DNA of 64,000 bases from Streptomyces armeniacus (GTDB lineage: Bacteria > Actinomycetota > Actinomycetes > Streptomycetales > Streptomycetaceae): assembly GCF_003355155.1 (NCBI RefSeq), contig NZ_CP031320.1, positions 1,412,369 to 1,476,368 of the forward strand, in the 5' to 3' direction. The notes beneath the pieces were generated by a model that made no database searches, was not told the origin of the DNA, and saw only the letters and a program-made list of their open reading frames with translations. The translations under genes and the position numbers were made by a program. Shown here in pieces: positions 16,980 through 24,988 of the stretch. Position 1 is the first letter of the stretch. The number at the start of each line of letters is the position of its first letter.

Positions 16980-19055
16980 ATGGCGGGCATCGGGATACGG
17001 CGGCTCAGTGACGAGGATCCGCAGCGGCTGGGCGACTACCGCCTGGTGTGGCGGCTCACCTCCGGCGGCATGGGCCGGATCTACCTCGCGCGCCCCGTCT
17101 CGGGCGGCGGCAGTTCCCCGCTCGTCGCCGTCAAAACGCTCCTCGCGGAGGGCGTCGTCAGCCGCACCGACCGGGAGCGGTTCGCCCGCGAGGTGGAGCT
17201 GGCCCGGCGGATCGACAGCGCGTACACCGCCCGCGTACTCGACGCGGACGCGCAGGCCGCGCTCCCCTGGATGGCCATCGAGTACGTGGCGGCGCCCGCG
17301 CTCGCCGACCTCGTACGTGACGCCGGCGCGCTGGCGGAGTGGGCGGTGCCCACGATCGCGGCGGGCACCGTACAGGCGCTGCTGGCGCTCCACGACAAGG
17401 GCGTCATCCACCGGGACGTGAAGCCGCAGAACATCCTGCTGCCGCTGACCGGCCCGCTCCTCATCGACTTCGGCATATCGCACGCCGTCGACCTCACGCG
17501 TACGTCGCTCACGCTGGGCACGATCGCGTTCACCTCGCCGGAGCAGGCGCGCGGCGAGCAGTCGACGGCGGCCTCCGACGTGTTCTCGCTGGGCGCGACG
17601 CTGTTCTACCTCGCCGTCGGCCGCGTGCCGTACCCGGAGGTCGGCGGCCCGATGCCGCTGCTGGCCCTCGTACAGGCCGGCAATGTCGATCTGGCGGGCC
17701 TGCCGCGGGAGCTGGCCCCGCTGATCCGCCCCTGCCTCGCCGCCGACCCCGGCGACCGGCCCAAGCCCGACGAGCTGCTGGAACGCGCCCAGGAGGCACG
17801 CGACCGCGGCGCCGTGCCGGGGCGGCGCTGGCTGCCGGTGGAGTGGACGGCGGTGATTGAGGCGTACGAGGCGCACGGGCGCGCGCTGAATGCCGACCGG
17901 AACGCCGCCTCCGACGGCCGTACGCGTCCCATGCCGCCGCCCGCACCCACGCTCGTACAGCCCGGCGAGCGCACCGCACGGCGGGAGCGGGAGGCGGAGG
18001 CGCGGGAGGAACGGCGGCGCAGAGACGAGGAGTTGCGCCGTATGGCGGAGGCCGCGGCGCGGGCACGGAACCAGCGGACGCGGAACCAGCGGGCAGGCAA
18101 CCAGCAGGCACGTAACCAACGGACGCGGAACGGGCAGACGCGTACGGGATCGTCGTCCTCCGCCACGCCTCCCCGAACCACCACGCCCTCCACCCCGTCC
18201 ACCCCGTCCACGCCGTCCAGGCCCTCCGGCGGCGGCAGCAGCAGTGGAGGCGGCTGGGCGGCCATCGCCGTACTGCTCGCCCTCGCGCTCTTCGCCTGGC
18301 AGCCCTGGGAGGGCGACGAGACCGGCGGCTCGTCAGGCAGCACCTCCGTGGGCGCGTCCAGCAGCACCTCCGGCGGCACGAGCGGCGACTCGGACACGAC
18401 GTCCGGAACGGACTCCCTCACCTCCTCGGGCGGTTCGGGCGACAGCGGTACGGACTCCTCCGTCGGCGGCACGAGCAGCAGCGGCGGCACAAGCAGCAGC
18501 GGCACGAGCGGTGACGAGGACGGCGACGACGACAGGGAGCCCGCCCCGGATCCGACCGCGGAGGCGTTCAAAGACGTCTCCTCGGGCGACTGCCTCACCG
18601 TCTACGACACGGGCCGCGGCGGCGGCAGCATCGACTGGAGCGCCGACGTGCCGCCCGACCCCGTGTCCTGCGGCAGCAACCGGGCGCACGTACAGGTCAC
18701 CAGCGTCACCAGCGGCAGCTGCCCGAACGACGTGGACAAGGCGCGCTGGAGCTACAGTTCGGGCGGCGAACGCACCAGCCTCTGTCTGCAGCGCATCTAC
18801 CACCGCGGCTACTGCCTGCTCGGTACGACGTCCGGTGACCGTATCCGGCTGAGCGGCATGACGCTGATCGACTGCCGGAGCAGTACGGTGCCCGCGGGGT
18901 TCGACCGCATCATGCACGTCACGGGCGTATACCGGGCCACGGCGGGCTCCGGCAGCAGCAACTGCGGCACCCCGGCCCCGGGCCAGAACCGCTACCGCTC
19001 GTACACCGTCAACAACGGCCGGACACTGCTCTGCACCCGGGTCTTCAGCGACTAG
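16980..19055 (+). CDS. Transmembrane serine/threonine protein kinase
   Basis: A 691-residue Hanks-type receptor kinase. Residues 20-270 form the kinase domain, with glycine loop LTSGGMGRIYLA, Lys52, HRD at 144-146 (VIHRDVKPQN) and DFG at 163-165. An Arg/Asn-rich coiled region with QRTRNQ repeats (about 365-385) leads to a membrane segment at about 424-441. The outside part has a Ser/Thr/Gly-rich stalk and a C-terminal domain of about 160 residues with eight cysteines and no PASTA repeats. GGAGG before the ATG supports this start. The ligand is unknown. Confidence 0.93.
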   Translation: MAGIGIRRLSDEDPQRLGDYRLVWRLTSGGMGRIYLARPVSGGGSSPLVAVKTLLAEGVVSRTDRERFAREVELARRIDSAYTARVLDADAQAALPWMAIEYVAAPALADLVRDAGALAEWAVPTIAAGTVQALLALHDKGVIHRDVKPQNILLPLTGPLLIDFGISHAVDLTRTSLTLGTIAFTSPEQARGEQSTAASDVFSLGATLFYLAVGRVPYPEVGGPMPLLALVQAGNVDLAGLPRELAPLIRPCLAADPGDRPKPDELLERAQEARDRGAVPGRRWLPVEWTAVIEAYEAHGRALNADRNAASDGRTRPMPPPAPTLVQPGERTARREREAEAREERRRRDEELRRMAEAAARARNQRTRNQRAGNQQARNQRTRNGQTRTGSSSSATPPRTTTPSTPSTPSTPSRPSGGGSSSGGGWAAIAVLLALALFAWQPWEGDETGGSSGSTSVGASSSTSGGTSGDSDTTSGTDSLTSSGGSGDSGTDSSVGGTSSSGGTSSSGTSGDEDGDDDREPAPDPTAEAFKDVSSGDCLTVYDTGRGGGSIDWSADVPPDPVSCGSNRAHVQVTSVTSGSCPNDVDKARWSYSSGGERTSLCLQRIYHRGYCLLGTTSGDRIRLSGMTLIDCRSSTVPAGFDRIMHVTGVYRATAGSGSSNCGTPAPGQNRYRSYTVNNGRTLLCTRVFSD

Positions 19056-19356
19056 CGGCGTCCCCGCGGATCACCGCCGTCGGCATCCCGATCCGGACGG
19101 CGAGTCTGATCGCCGCGCTCGTACGTGTCCCCGCGGTTCTCAGCCCACCAACGGGCCGCCCCCGGCCACGCCGCCGCCATCGCCGTGCTCACGCCGCCCG
19201 GACGGAGAACCCGGCCACCCGGACGGGAGGACCCCGCCGCCCGGACGGAGGGCCCGGCCGATCGGACGGGAAGCGTGGCCGGTCGGCCGACGCGGAGCCG
19301 GGCGAAGGCAGGCTAGCGTCCCTCTCAGCAGGCAACACCACGGAGGGGAAGGCCCG
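19056..19356. repeat. Intergenic region with a 22-bp tandem repeat
   Basis: No gene is supported here. Units beginning (C/T)C(C)GGACGG recur at 19197, 19218, 19240 and 19262, a 21-22 bp period, in a GC-rich tract reading cccggacggagggcccggcc. The repeats end about 75 bp before the Clp-N-type gene, so they lie where its promoter should be. A TAGCGT box at 19313-19318 could be a -10. Confidence 0.55.
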
Positions 19357-20586
19357 ATGGATCAGCGAGCGTCCGACCGCAACGCCGGCGTGACCACCGA
19401 GTTCGAGAGGGACGTCCTCAAACTCCTGCAGGAGGCCGTGCGCGGGGCGGAGAGGCAGGAACGCGAGGACGTCGGCACGGAGAGCCTGCTGGCGGCGCTC
19501 GTGTCCGGTGAGTCGTCCGCGGGTTCCGCGATCGCCCCCGGAATGAAGGCTTCCGGCTCGCTCGGCGGCTCGATCGCGTGCCGGGGGACATCCGTGTGGG
19601 TCAGCGAGGACGCGGGTGACGGCGCAGAGGGATCCCCGGACGACGAGCGGGAGATCGACGCCTTGTGGCGGGAGGTCCGGCACGAGGAGGCCAAGCGGCT
19701 GCGCTGGAAGAACCGCAAGAAGCAGGAGGAGGAGCTGGAGAGCCTTGAACTTCCGCCGATGACCGGTGCGTTGCGGGACTGTCTGCGCAAGGCGCTGAAG
19801 TCGGCACGGGAGGAGGGCACCGTTTCCGTGCACGTCCGCCATGTGGCGCGCGCGCTGCTCGAGCTGCCCGATACGCGTGCCCGCGAGGCCATGGTGCTGG
19901 AGAAGCTGGACGTCTCGGCCGCCTCGGCCGCGCTCGACGCGCTGGAGCCGGGAGGCGACGAAGCACCCGAGCCCGGCTCGGTGCTGGTGCTGCGCAAGGC
20001 AGGCACGTTCGGAAAGAGCGGCAATCCACTGACCCGGAAGTTCACCGCCTGGATATTCGGGGGCGGCGCCGGTTTCGGCTCCGCGGTGGTGGGTGCGGTG
20101 CGTACGGAGTCGTCGCGGGGGGCGGTGCGGCGCGGGGCGTCGGAGATAGAACCCGTGGACACGCTGCTGGCCATCCTGGCGCTGGACCGGTCGTTGACCG
20201 TCGCGGAGCGCGAGCTGCCCGAGAAGCTGGCGGGAGCGAACCGGGGGGCGGAGCTCCTGCACCGGTACGGAGCACGGCAGGAGGTCCTCGCCCGCCTGCT
20301 GCTGCCCTCCACCGGTGTCGCGGAGGGGGCGCTGCCCCCGGAGGTGCCCGGCCACGCCGACTTCGAACGACGGCTCCTGCACGTCACACAGTTCACCGCC
20401 TCCGCCGAGGGCTCGCCCACCGTCGGCACGACCCATCTGCTGGCCGCGCTGCTGGACCCGGCCGGGACGGACGCGGAGTCCGCGGCGGAGGTCGAGCGCG
20501 TGCTGACCGAGAGCGGGGTGGATGTCGCCGGGCTGCGGGCGGAGCCGGAGCTCCGGGTCCCGGGCGGCGCGGCACCGGCCGCCTGA
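19357..20586 (+). CDS. Clp N-terminal (Clp-R) domain protein without AAA+ motor
   Basis: A 409-residue soluble protein. Helical repeats resembling Clp N-domains are visible: VGTESLLAALVSG (near residue 42), VHVRHVARALLELPD with LEKLDVSAASAALDAL (about 158-205), VDTLLAILALD and the C-terminal VGTTHLLAALLDPAG with VLTESGVDVAGLRAE. There is no Walker A or B motif, so it cannot unfold proteins by itself. Such domains in ClpA/ClpC bind adaptors and substrates, so an adaptor or decoy role is inferred. A charged Glu/Lys/Arg-rich stretch lies at about 100-130. The histidine-kinase gene follows 121 bp downstream. Confidence 0.7.
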   Translation: MDQRASDRNAGVTTEFERDVLKLLQEAVRGAERQEREDVGTESLLAALVSGESSAGSAIAPGMKASGSLGGSIACRGTSVWVSEDAGDGAEGSPDDEREIDALWREVRHEEAKRLRWKNRKKQEEELESLELPPMTGALRDCLRKALKSAREEGTVSVHVRHVARALLELPDTRAREAMVLEKLDVSAASAALDALEPGGDEAPEPGSVLVLRKAGTFGKSGNPLTRKFTAWIFGGGAGFGSAVVGAVRTESSRGAVRRGASEIEPVDTLLAILALDRSLTVAERELPEKLAGANRGAELLHRYGARQEVLARLLLPSTGVAEGALPPEVPGHADFERRLLHVTQFTASAEGSPTVGTTHLLAALLDPAGTDAESAAEVERVLTESGVDVAGLRAEPELRVPGGAAPAA

Positions 20587-20616
20587 GCCCGCGGCGGTCC
20601 GCCAACGCGTACGACA

Positions 20617-20660
20617 AGAACCGCCTTGCCAAGAACAGCCGTTGTCGAGAACAGCCGTTG
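20617..20660 (+). promoter_or_regulatory. Direct repeats upstream of the histidine-kinase gene
   Basis: AGAACCGCCTTG (20617-20628), AGAACAGCCGTTG (20632-20644) and AGAACAGCCGTTG (20648-20660) are spaced 15 and 16 bp, 48 bp before the kinase start. Tandem spacing of about 1.5 helical turns is compatible with a dimeric regulator, possibly the cognate LuxR-type response regulator acting on its own operon. Confidence 0.5.
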
Positions 20661-20707
20661 AAAAGCCGAAGACGGCCGTCGAGCACAGCCCCCACACGGA
20701 GGAAGCC

Positions 20708-22168
20708 ATGAGCCCGGCAGTACGACTGTGGGGACGGGTGACGGGACGGGTGCGCCACGAGGCCACCGCGGTACGGGAGGCGGTGCGCGCCGCGCCCCGG
20801 CGGACGGTCGTGACCGAGTCCGTCTTCGCGGGCCTGGTCCTGCTGTGCTCGCTGACGCTGTTTCCGCTGGTTCCGCCCGCCGACCCGGTGGCGGCGGCCC
20901 TCCAGGGGGTGTGGGCGACGCTGCTGGTGCCCGCGCGGCGGATGTACCCGGCCCTCACGGTGGTGTGCTGTGTGCCGGTGACCGCCGGGGACAACGTGTG
21001 GGCGGTGGTGGTGGTGCCGTTCGTCGTGTGGTCCGCCGTGCGCCGCATAACCCCCGCACGACGGGCCTGGGGAGTGGTCGGGGCGAGCAGCGCCGGCGTC
21101 GCGCTCGTGCTGGTGGTCGGCCAAGCCCTCACCGAACCCCAGGAGATGCGCTATCTCGCCGCCGGTGCGGGCGTGGGCTCGATGATCATCCTGTTGCCCG
21201 CCCTGTCCGGCATCGCGCTGGGCCGCCGCCGCCCGCTGACCGGGCTGCTGCGGGAACGCAACGCATACCTCGAACAGGCCCGCTTCCTCACGGACGAGGC
21301 GGCCCGTATGGAGGAACGGGCCCGCATCGCCGCCGAGATGCACGATCTGCTCGGCCACCGCATCGGCCTCATCTCGATGCACGCCGGAGCCCTCCAGCTC
21401 GCCGCCGAACGGCAGGCGCCCCCGCTGGCGCCCCGGGCCGAACTTCTGCACACCACCGCCGCAACGGCCATGGACGAGCTGCGCGGCATACTCGGCGTCC
21501 TCCGTCACCAGTCCGGTGAGGACATCGGCGAGCGGGGGACACGCGAGGCTCTCTCGGCCCTGGTCGCGGATGCCCGCGGCGCCGGGGCCGACGCGGAGCT
21601 GCGCTGGAACGCGACCGGGACGACGGACGCGGACCCCCGTACGCGGCAGGCCGTCCACCGTGTCACCCGAGAAGGGCTCACCAACGCGCTGAAGCACGCT
21701 CCGGGCGCGCCCGTCCGTGTGACGTTCGACGAAGAGGGGGACACGGTGACGGTCGCCGTCGTCAACGACGCGCCGCCCGCGCCCCGTTCACCCGGGGACG
21801 GGAACCGCAGCGGGCTCGTCGGCCTCCAGGAGAGGATCGGCCTGCTCGGCGGCGCCCTCCACGCCGGACCGCGTCCGGAGGGCGGCTTCGCCCTCTCCGC
21901 GCGAATACCCGTACGGCCCGACGCGCCGCCCGCGTACGCGACTTCGCCCGCGTCGGTGCCCGCCACGTTGCCCACGCCGGTGTACGCCACTTCGCCCAGG
22001 CCGGTGCCCGGCGGGGCGGGCTCCCGGCCCCCGGGCTCCCGGCCCCCGCTGTCCACAGAAGTCCTCACGTGGCCCCGTCTCCTGGGCGGGGGCTGCGCGG
22101 CGCTGCTGGTGCTGCTGCCGATGGTCGGCGGCACAATCATCCTGCTGGTCATGGCGGTTCTACACTGA
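20708..22168 (+). CDS. Two-component sensor histidine kinase (HisKA_3, NarL/FixJ-partner type)
   Basis: A 486-residue membrane kinase. Five to six hydrophobic segments lie between residues 35 and 175. The HisKA_3 dimerisation motif AEMHDLLGHRIGLIS contains the phospho-acceptor His212. The ATPase domain shows REGLTNALKHAPG (N box) and GLVGLQERIGLLGG (G box). A Pro-rich linker and an additional C-terminal membrane segment (WPRLLGGGCAALLVLLPMVG onward) are unusual, placing both ends at the membrane. The response-regulator gene starts 5 bp after the stop. The signal is unknown. Confidence 0.92.
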   Translation: MSPAVRLWGRVTGRVRHEATAVREAVRAAPRRTVVTESVFAGLVLLCSLTLFPLVPPADPVAAALQGVWATLLVPARRMYPALTVVCCVPVTAGDNVWAVVVVPFVVWSAVRRITPARRAWGVVGASSAGVALVLVVGQALTEPQEMRYLAAGAGVGSMIILLPALSGIALGRRRPLTGLLRERNAYLEQARFLTDEAARMEERARIAAEMHDLLGHRIGLISMHAGALQLAAERQAPPLAPRAELLHTTAATAMDELRGILGVLRHQSGEDIGERGTREALSALVADARGAGADAELRWNATGTTDADPRTRQAVHRVTREGLTNALKHAPGAPVRVTFDEEGDTVTVAVVNDAPPAPRSPGDGNRSGLVGLQERIGLLGGALHAGPRPEGGFALSARIPVRPDAPPAYATSPASVPATLPTPVYATSPRPVPGGAGSRPPGSRPPLSTEVLTWPRLLGGGCAALLVLLPMVGGTIILLVMAVLH

Positions 22169-22172
22169 GCCG

Positions 22173-22817
22173 ATGATCCGAGTGCTGATCGCCGACGACG
22201 AGGCGCTGATGCGCACCGGGGTCCGGCTGATCCTGGAGAACGACGACGAGATCAACATCGTGGCCGAGGCCCAGGACGCCCATGAGGCCGTCGAAGCCTG
22301 CCGCGCCCACCCCGTCGACGTCGCCCTTCTCGACATCCGCATGCCCGGGGACGGCATCACCGCCGTCGCCGAGATCACCCGGCACTCGCCCCGCACCCGA
22401 GTGGTGATGGTGACGGCCTTCGGCGAGGAAACCAGCGTCACCCGCGCCCTGCGCGCCGGAGCCCACGGCTACCTACTCAAGGACACTGGCCCCCGCGACC
22501 TCATCGACGCCGTACGCCGCGCCGCCGCCGGAGAACTCGTCCTCGCCCCGCAGGTCACCCGCCAACTCGTCGACTTCCGCACCCGGATGGGCCAGGGCAG
22601 CGACGTCGCGTCAGGCCGGATCGCGGACCTGACACCGGCCGAACGGGACGTCCTCCGGCTGCTCGGCACCGGCCTCTCCAACGCCGAGATCGCCACCCAG
22701 CTCCACCTGAGCCCCGGCACGGTCAAGGCCCACATCAGCAGCATCCTCACCCGCACCGACTGCACCAACCGGGTCCAGGCGGCGGTGCTGGCGCACGAGG
22801 CGGGGCTGCTCGACTGA
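22173..22817 (+). CDS. LuxR/NarL-family response regulator
   Basis: A 214-residue DNA-binding response regulator. The receiver domain has acidic residues IADDEA, the phosphorylation site Asp54 in VALLDIRMP, the Thr in MVTAF and Lys in LLKD. The C-terminal LuxR helix-turn-helix (LTPAERDVLRLLGTGLSNAE, LHLSPGTVKAHISSILTR) covers about residues 148-205. It is the cognate partner of the upstream kinase and shares its transcript. Confidence 0.94.
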   Translation: MIRVLIADDEALMRTGVRLILENDDEINIVAEAQDAHEAVEACRAHPVDVALLDIRMPGDGITAVAEITRHSPRTRVVMVTAFGEETSVTRALRAGAHGYLLKDTGPRDLIDAVRRAAAGELVLAPQVTRQLVDFRTRMGQGSDVASGRIADLTPAERDVLRLLGTGLSNAEIATQLHLSPGTVKAHISSILTRTDCTNRVQAAVLAHEAGLLD

Positions 22818-22850
22818 CGCCCGGCGGGCGGCCGGGGTACGAGCGGCCCT

Positions 22851-23018
22851 TCAACGCGTATGCCCCAACCGCGCGAAGTGCCGCCGCACTTCGTCGGCCC
22901 ACTCGTCCACGCGCCGGTTCAGCCCGCCGTCGTCCGCCCTGCCGTCCGCGGGCGGCTCGGCCCGCACGGGCCGTTCGCGCCGCTCGCGCGACTCGGGGGG
23001 TTCCGGCGGTACGGTCAC
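22851..23018 (-). CDS. Small hypothetical protein (55 residues)
   Basis: Arg/Glu/Pro-rich N terminus followed by a helical end (GLNRRVDEWADEVRRHFARL). The GTG start overlaps the TGA of the upstream 78-residue gene (GTGA), which is the main evidence that it is translated. No family recognised. It forms a two-gene unit divergent from the XRE/DUF397 pair. Confidence 0.55.
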   Translation of the reverse strand: MTVPPEPPESRERRERPVRAEPPADGRADDGGLNRRVDEWADEVRRHFARLGHTR

Positions 23019-23251
23019 CGCGCCGCTCCCGTACGGCGGCGCAGTACGGTCGCCAGCGCCCGCGCGGTCCCGGAGTTGACGCGTCCCAGCTCGATCAGCG
23101 GCGGCGAACCCGCGTACGACGGAACGTCCAGGCCCAAGGACGGCAGCTTCACACCCGCCGCGCTGAGCGCGTCGGCCAACTCGGCGCACGCGTCCTCCGC
23201 TTCCTCCAGCTTCTCCGCCGTCGTCCGGTGGTGCCTGTCTGTTGCCGTCAT
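23015..23251 (-). CDS. Small hypothetical protein (78 residues)
   Basis: A 78-residue acidic then basic protein. It opens with a hydrophilic helix (TAEKLEEAEDACAELADAL), has the central segment GVKLPSLGLDVPSYAG, and ends in a helix (GTARALATVLRRR). Similar short genes are often seen beside XRE/DUF397 modules in Streptomyces, from general knowledge. It is divergent from the XRE gene with a 134-bp gap and may be controlled by it. The function is unknown. Confidence 0.65.
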   Translation of the reverse strand: MTATDRHHRTTAEKLEEAEDACAELADALSAAGVKLPSLGLDVPSYAGSPPLIELGRVNSGTARALATVLRRRTGAAR

Positions 23252-23385
23252 GCCGCTACTCCTCGGTTCGCCTGACGCCCCGACCAGGGGCCAATTACTG
23301 TGTGTATCCCAATCGTCACCGCGCCCGGTCGCGTTGGGTAGCGGTTCCTGTCCCCAGCGCGCCCTGGGGAGGAATGGAGGCCACA

Positions 23386-24228
23386 GTGCCCGCACAACCT
23401 CGCCAGCTGACCCCCGACCGAAGCGCCCGGCACCTGTTCGGGGCCAAGATGCGCGCCCAACGCGAGCGCGCGGGCATGGCCCTGGAGGGCCTGTCCGACG
23501 TGGTGAACATCAGCCGCAGCCACCTGTCCCGCATCGAGACGGCCGAGAGGATGCCGCCGCCCGACCTGCCGCCGAGGCTCGACGCGGCGTTCGGTACGGA
23601 CGGCATCTTCGAGGAGCTGTACCGGCTGGCGAGCCGGGAGATCCACCCGGACCAGTACCAGCGCCGAATGGAACTGGAGGCCCGCGCACAGGTGATCGGG
23701 GAGTACACCGCCCAGATCGTGCCGGGTCTGCTCCAGACCGAGGACTACGCCCGCGCCCTGTTCACCGAGGTCCGCCCCTGGGAGGCCACACAGCAAGACT
23801 TCGAGGAGATCGAGGAGTTGGTCACGGCCCGGATGAGCCGCCAGGCGCGGCTGGCCGGTGACTCGCCGCTGGAGTACACGGCCGTGCTGGACGAAGGGGC
23901 GCTGCGGCGCGGCTTCGGCGGAGCAGCCGTCATGCGGGCCCAGCTCGCCCACCTCGCGCAGCTGACGCTCACCAAGAAGACGATGGTGCAGGTCCTCCCC
24001 CTCGAAAGCGGGGGACATCCGCTGCTCAGCGGCATGCTCACGCTGCTGACCGTGGACAAGGGGACGAGGGTGGCCTACGAAGAGAGCATCACCACCGGCA
24101 CATTGGTCGAGGAAATGGGGAGCGTCGTGTATCTCCAGCGGGCATACGATCTGCTGAGGGCGCGCGCCCTGTCGCCGGAGGACTCGGCGGCGTTCATCCG
24201 CTCCGCGATGGAGGATCTTCCGACATGA
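23386..24228 (+). CDS. XRE family regulator with DUF5753 domain
   Basis: A 280-residue regulator. Residues 14-70 form a Cro/XRE helix-turn-helix (LFGAKMRAQRERAGMALEGL, NISRSHLSRIETAERMPP). The rest is DUF5753, recognisable by IVPGLLQTEDYARAL and the TMVQVLPLESGGHPLLSG and YEES..GTLVEE blocks. The GTG at 23386 is favoured because GGAGG lies five bases upstream; an ATG at 23374 would overlap that ribosome site. The stop overlaps the DUF397 start (ATGA). This pair acts like BldB/WhiJ-type modules in streptomycete development. Confidence 0.9.
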   Translation: MPAQPRQLTPDRSARHLFGAKMRAQRERAGMALEGLSDVVNISRSHLSRIETAERMPPPDLPPRLDAAFGTDGIFEELYRLASREIHPDQYQRRMELEARAQVIGEYTAQIVPGLLQTEDYARALFTEVRPWEATQQDFEEIEELVTARMSRQARLAGDSPLEYTAVLDEGALRRGFGGAAVMRAQLAHLAQLTLTKKTMVQVLPLESGGHPLLSGMLTLLTVDKGTRVAYEESITTGTLVEEMGSVVYLQRAYDLLRARALSPEDSAAFIRSAMEDLPT

Positions 24229-24443
24229 GCACCCACCCCGGCCCTTCCCGCGCGGAATGGGTCAAGTCGAGCTACAGCAACGGCAATGGCGGCGGCTGCG
24301 TCGAGTGGGCGCCCGCGTACGTCAGCTCGGGCGCCGTCCCCGTACGCGACAGCAAGGACCCCGGCGGCCCGGCGCTCGTGTTCGAGCCGTCCGCGTGGGC
24401 GTCGTTCGTGGCGGGCGTAAAGGGCGGCGAGTTCGCGGCCTGA
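24225..24443 (+). CDS. DUF397 family protein (WhiJ/BldB-associated small partner)
   Basis: A 72-residue acidic protein with the family signature WVKSSYSNGNGGGCVEWA, then VPVRDSKDPGGPALVFEPSAWASFVAGVK. DUF397 proteins are small partners of DUF5753/XRE regulators and are proposed to antagonise their DNA binding. Coupling to the regulator by a 4-bp overlap supports this. Confidence 0.92.
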   Translation: MSTHPGPSRAEWVKSSYSNGNGGGCVEWAPAYVSSGAVPVRDSKDPGGPALVFEPSAWASFVAGVKGGEFAA

Positions 24444-24523
24444 ACGCACCAACGCACCAACGCACCACGAATCCGAGCAACCGGCCCTCGCCCTGCGGCG
24501 GGGGCCAACCCGCACCGGCACGA

Positions 24524-24796
24524 CTACGTCCTGACGATCTCCCGCCGGAGCTGATGCGTGAAGCGGCGCAGCAGGTCCAGCGTCTCCTGGTGCTCGGCCC
24601 TGCGATCGTCTCTGCCCTCGCTCGGCCTCGACATCCAGACCCGACGCGCGGGAGCGTCCGCGAGCTCTACGGTGTCCTCGGCACAGAGCAGATAGAGCGC
24701 TGACCGGGCTTCCTGCATGCGGTCCGCCAGCTCGTTGCCCCCGGCCCCGTCGTCGCTCAGCTGCGTTTCCCGAAGGTAGTCGATCAGCTGGACCAC
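24524..24796 (-). CDS. Hypothetical protein (90 residues)
   Basis: A charged, leucine-rich, probably helical protein (MVQLIDYLRETQL, LADRMQEARSALYLLCAED, HQETLDLLRRFTHQLRREIV). Its composition is coding-like and distinct from the opposite frames. No family recognised. The upstream promoter space is occupied by a half copy of the stem-loop repeat (24808-24850), and the gene converges on DUF397. Confidence 0.55.
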   Translation of the reverse strand: MVQLIDYLRETQLSDDGAGGNELADRMQEARSALYLLCAEDTVELADAPARRVWMSRPSEGRDDRRAEHQETLDLLRRFTHQLRREIVRT

Positions 24797-24807
24797 GGCG
24801 GTGTTGG

Positions 24808-24847
24808 CCGTGGCCGCCCCCGTCCGTCCTCAAACGCCGGACGGGCT
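24808..24847 (+). repeat. Half copy (right side) of the stem-loop repeat
   Basis: GGCCGTGGCCGCCCCCGTCC then TCCTCAAACGCCGGACGGGC (24827-24846). This matches the 3' half of the complete 116-bp elements, including the inner GGCCGTGGCCG, but the left arm is missing. It lies between the 90-residue gene and the Helicase_C_3-type gene. Confidence 0.75.
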
Positions 24848-24988
24848 GGATGGGCGTCCAGCGTCTTCCCCAGGCGGGCGAGAAGAGGCAGGGCCGGACC
24901 GTGTGCCGCCCCCGGTCGGTGGTGCCGTACTGCGCCCGGATCGGCAGGCGGGGGATGATCGACGGTCGGCAGCGCTAACGTTGTACGG

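Noticed and set aside
22851..23189. A longer 112-residue version of the small minus-strand gene
   Set aside because: The extra N terminus overlaps the 78-residue gene in another frame; the GTGA overlap favours the 55-residue form.
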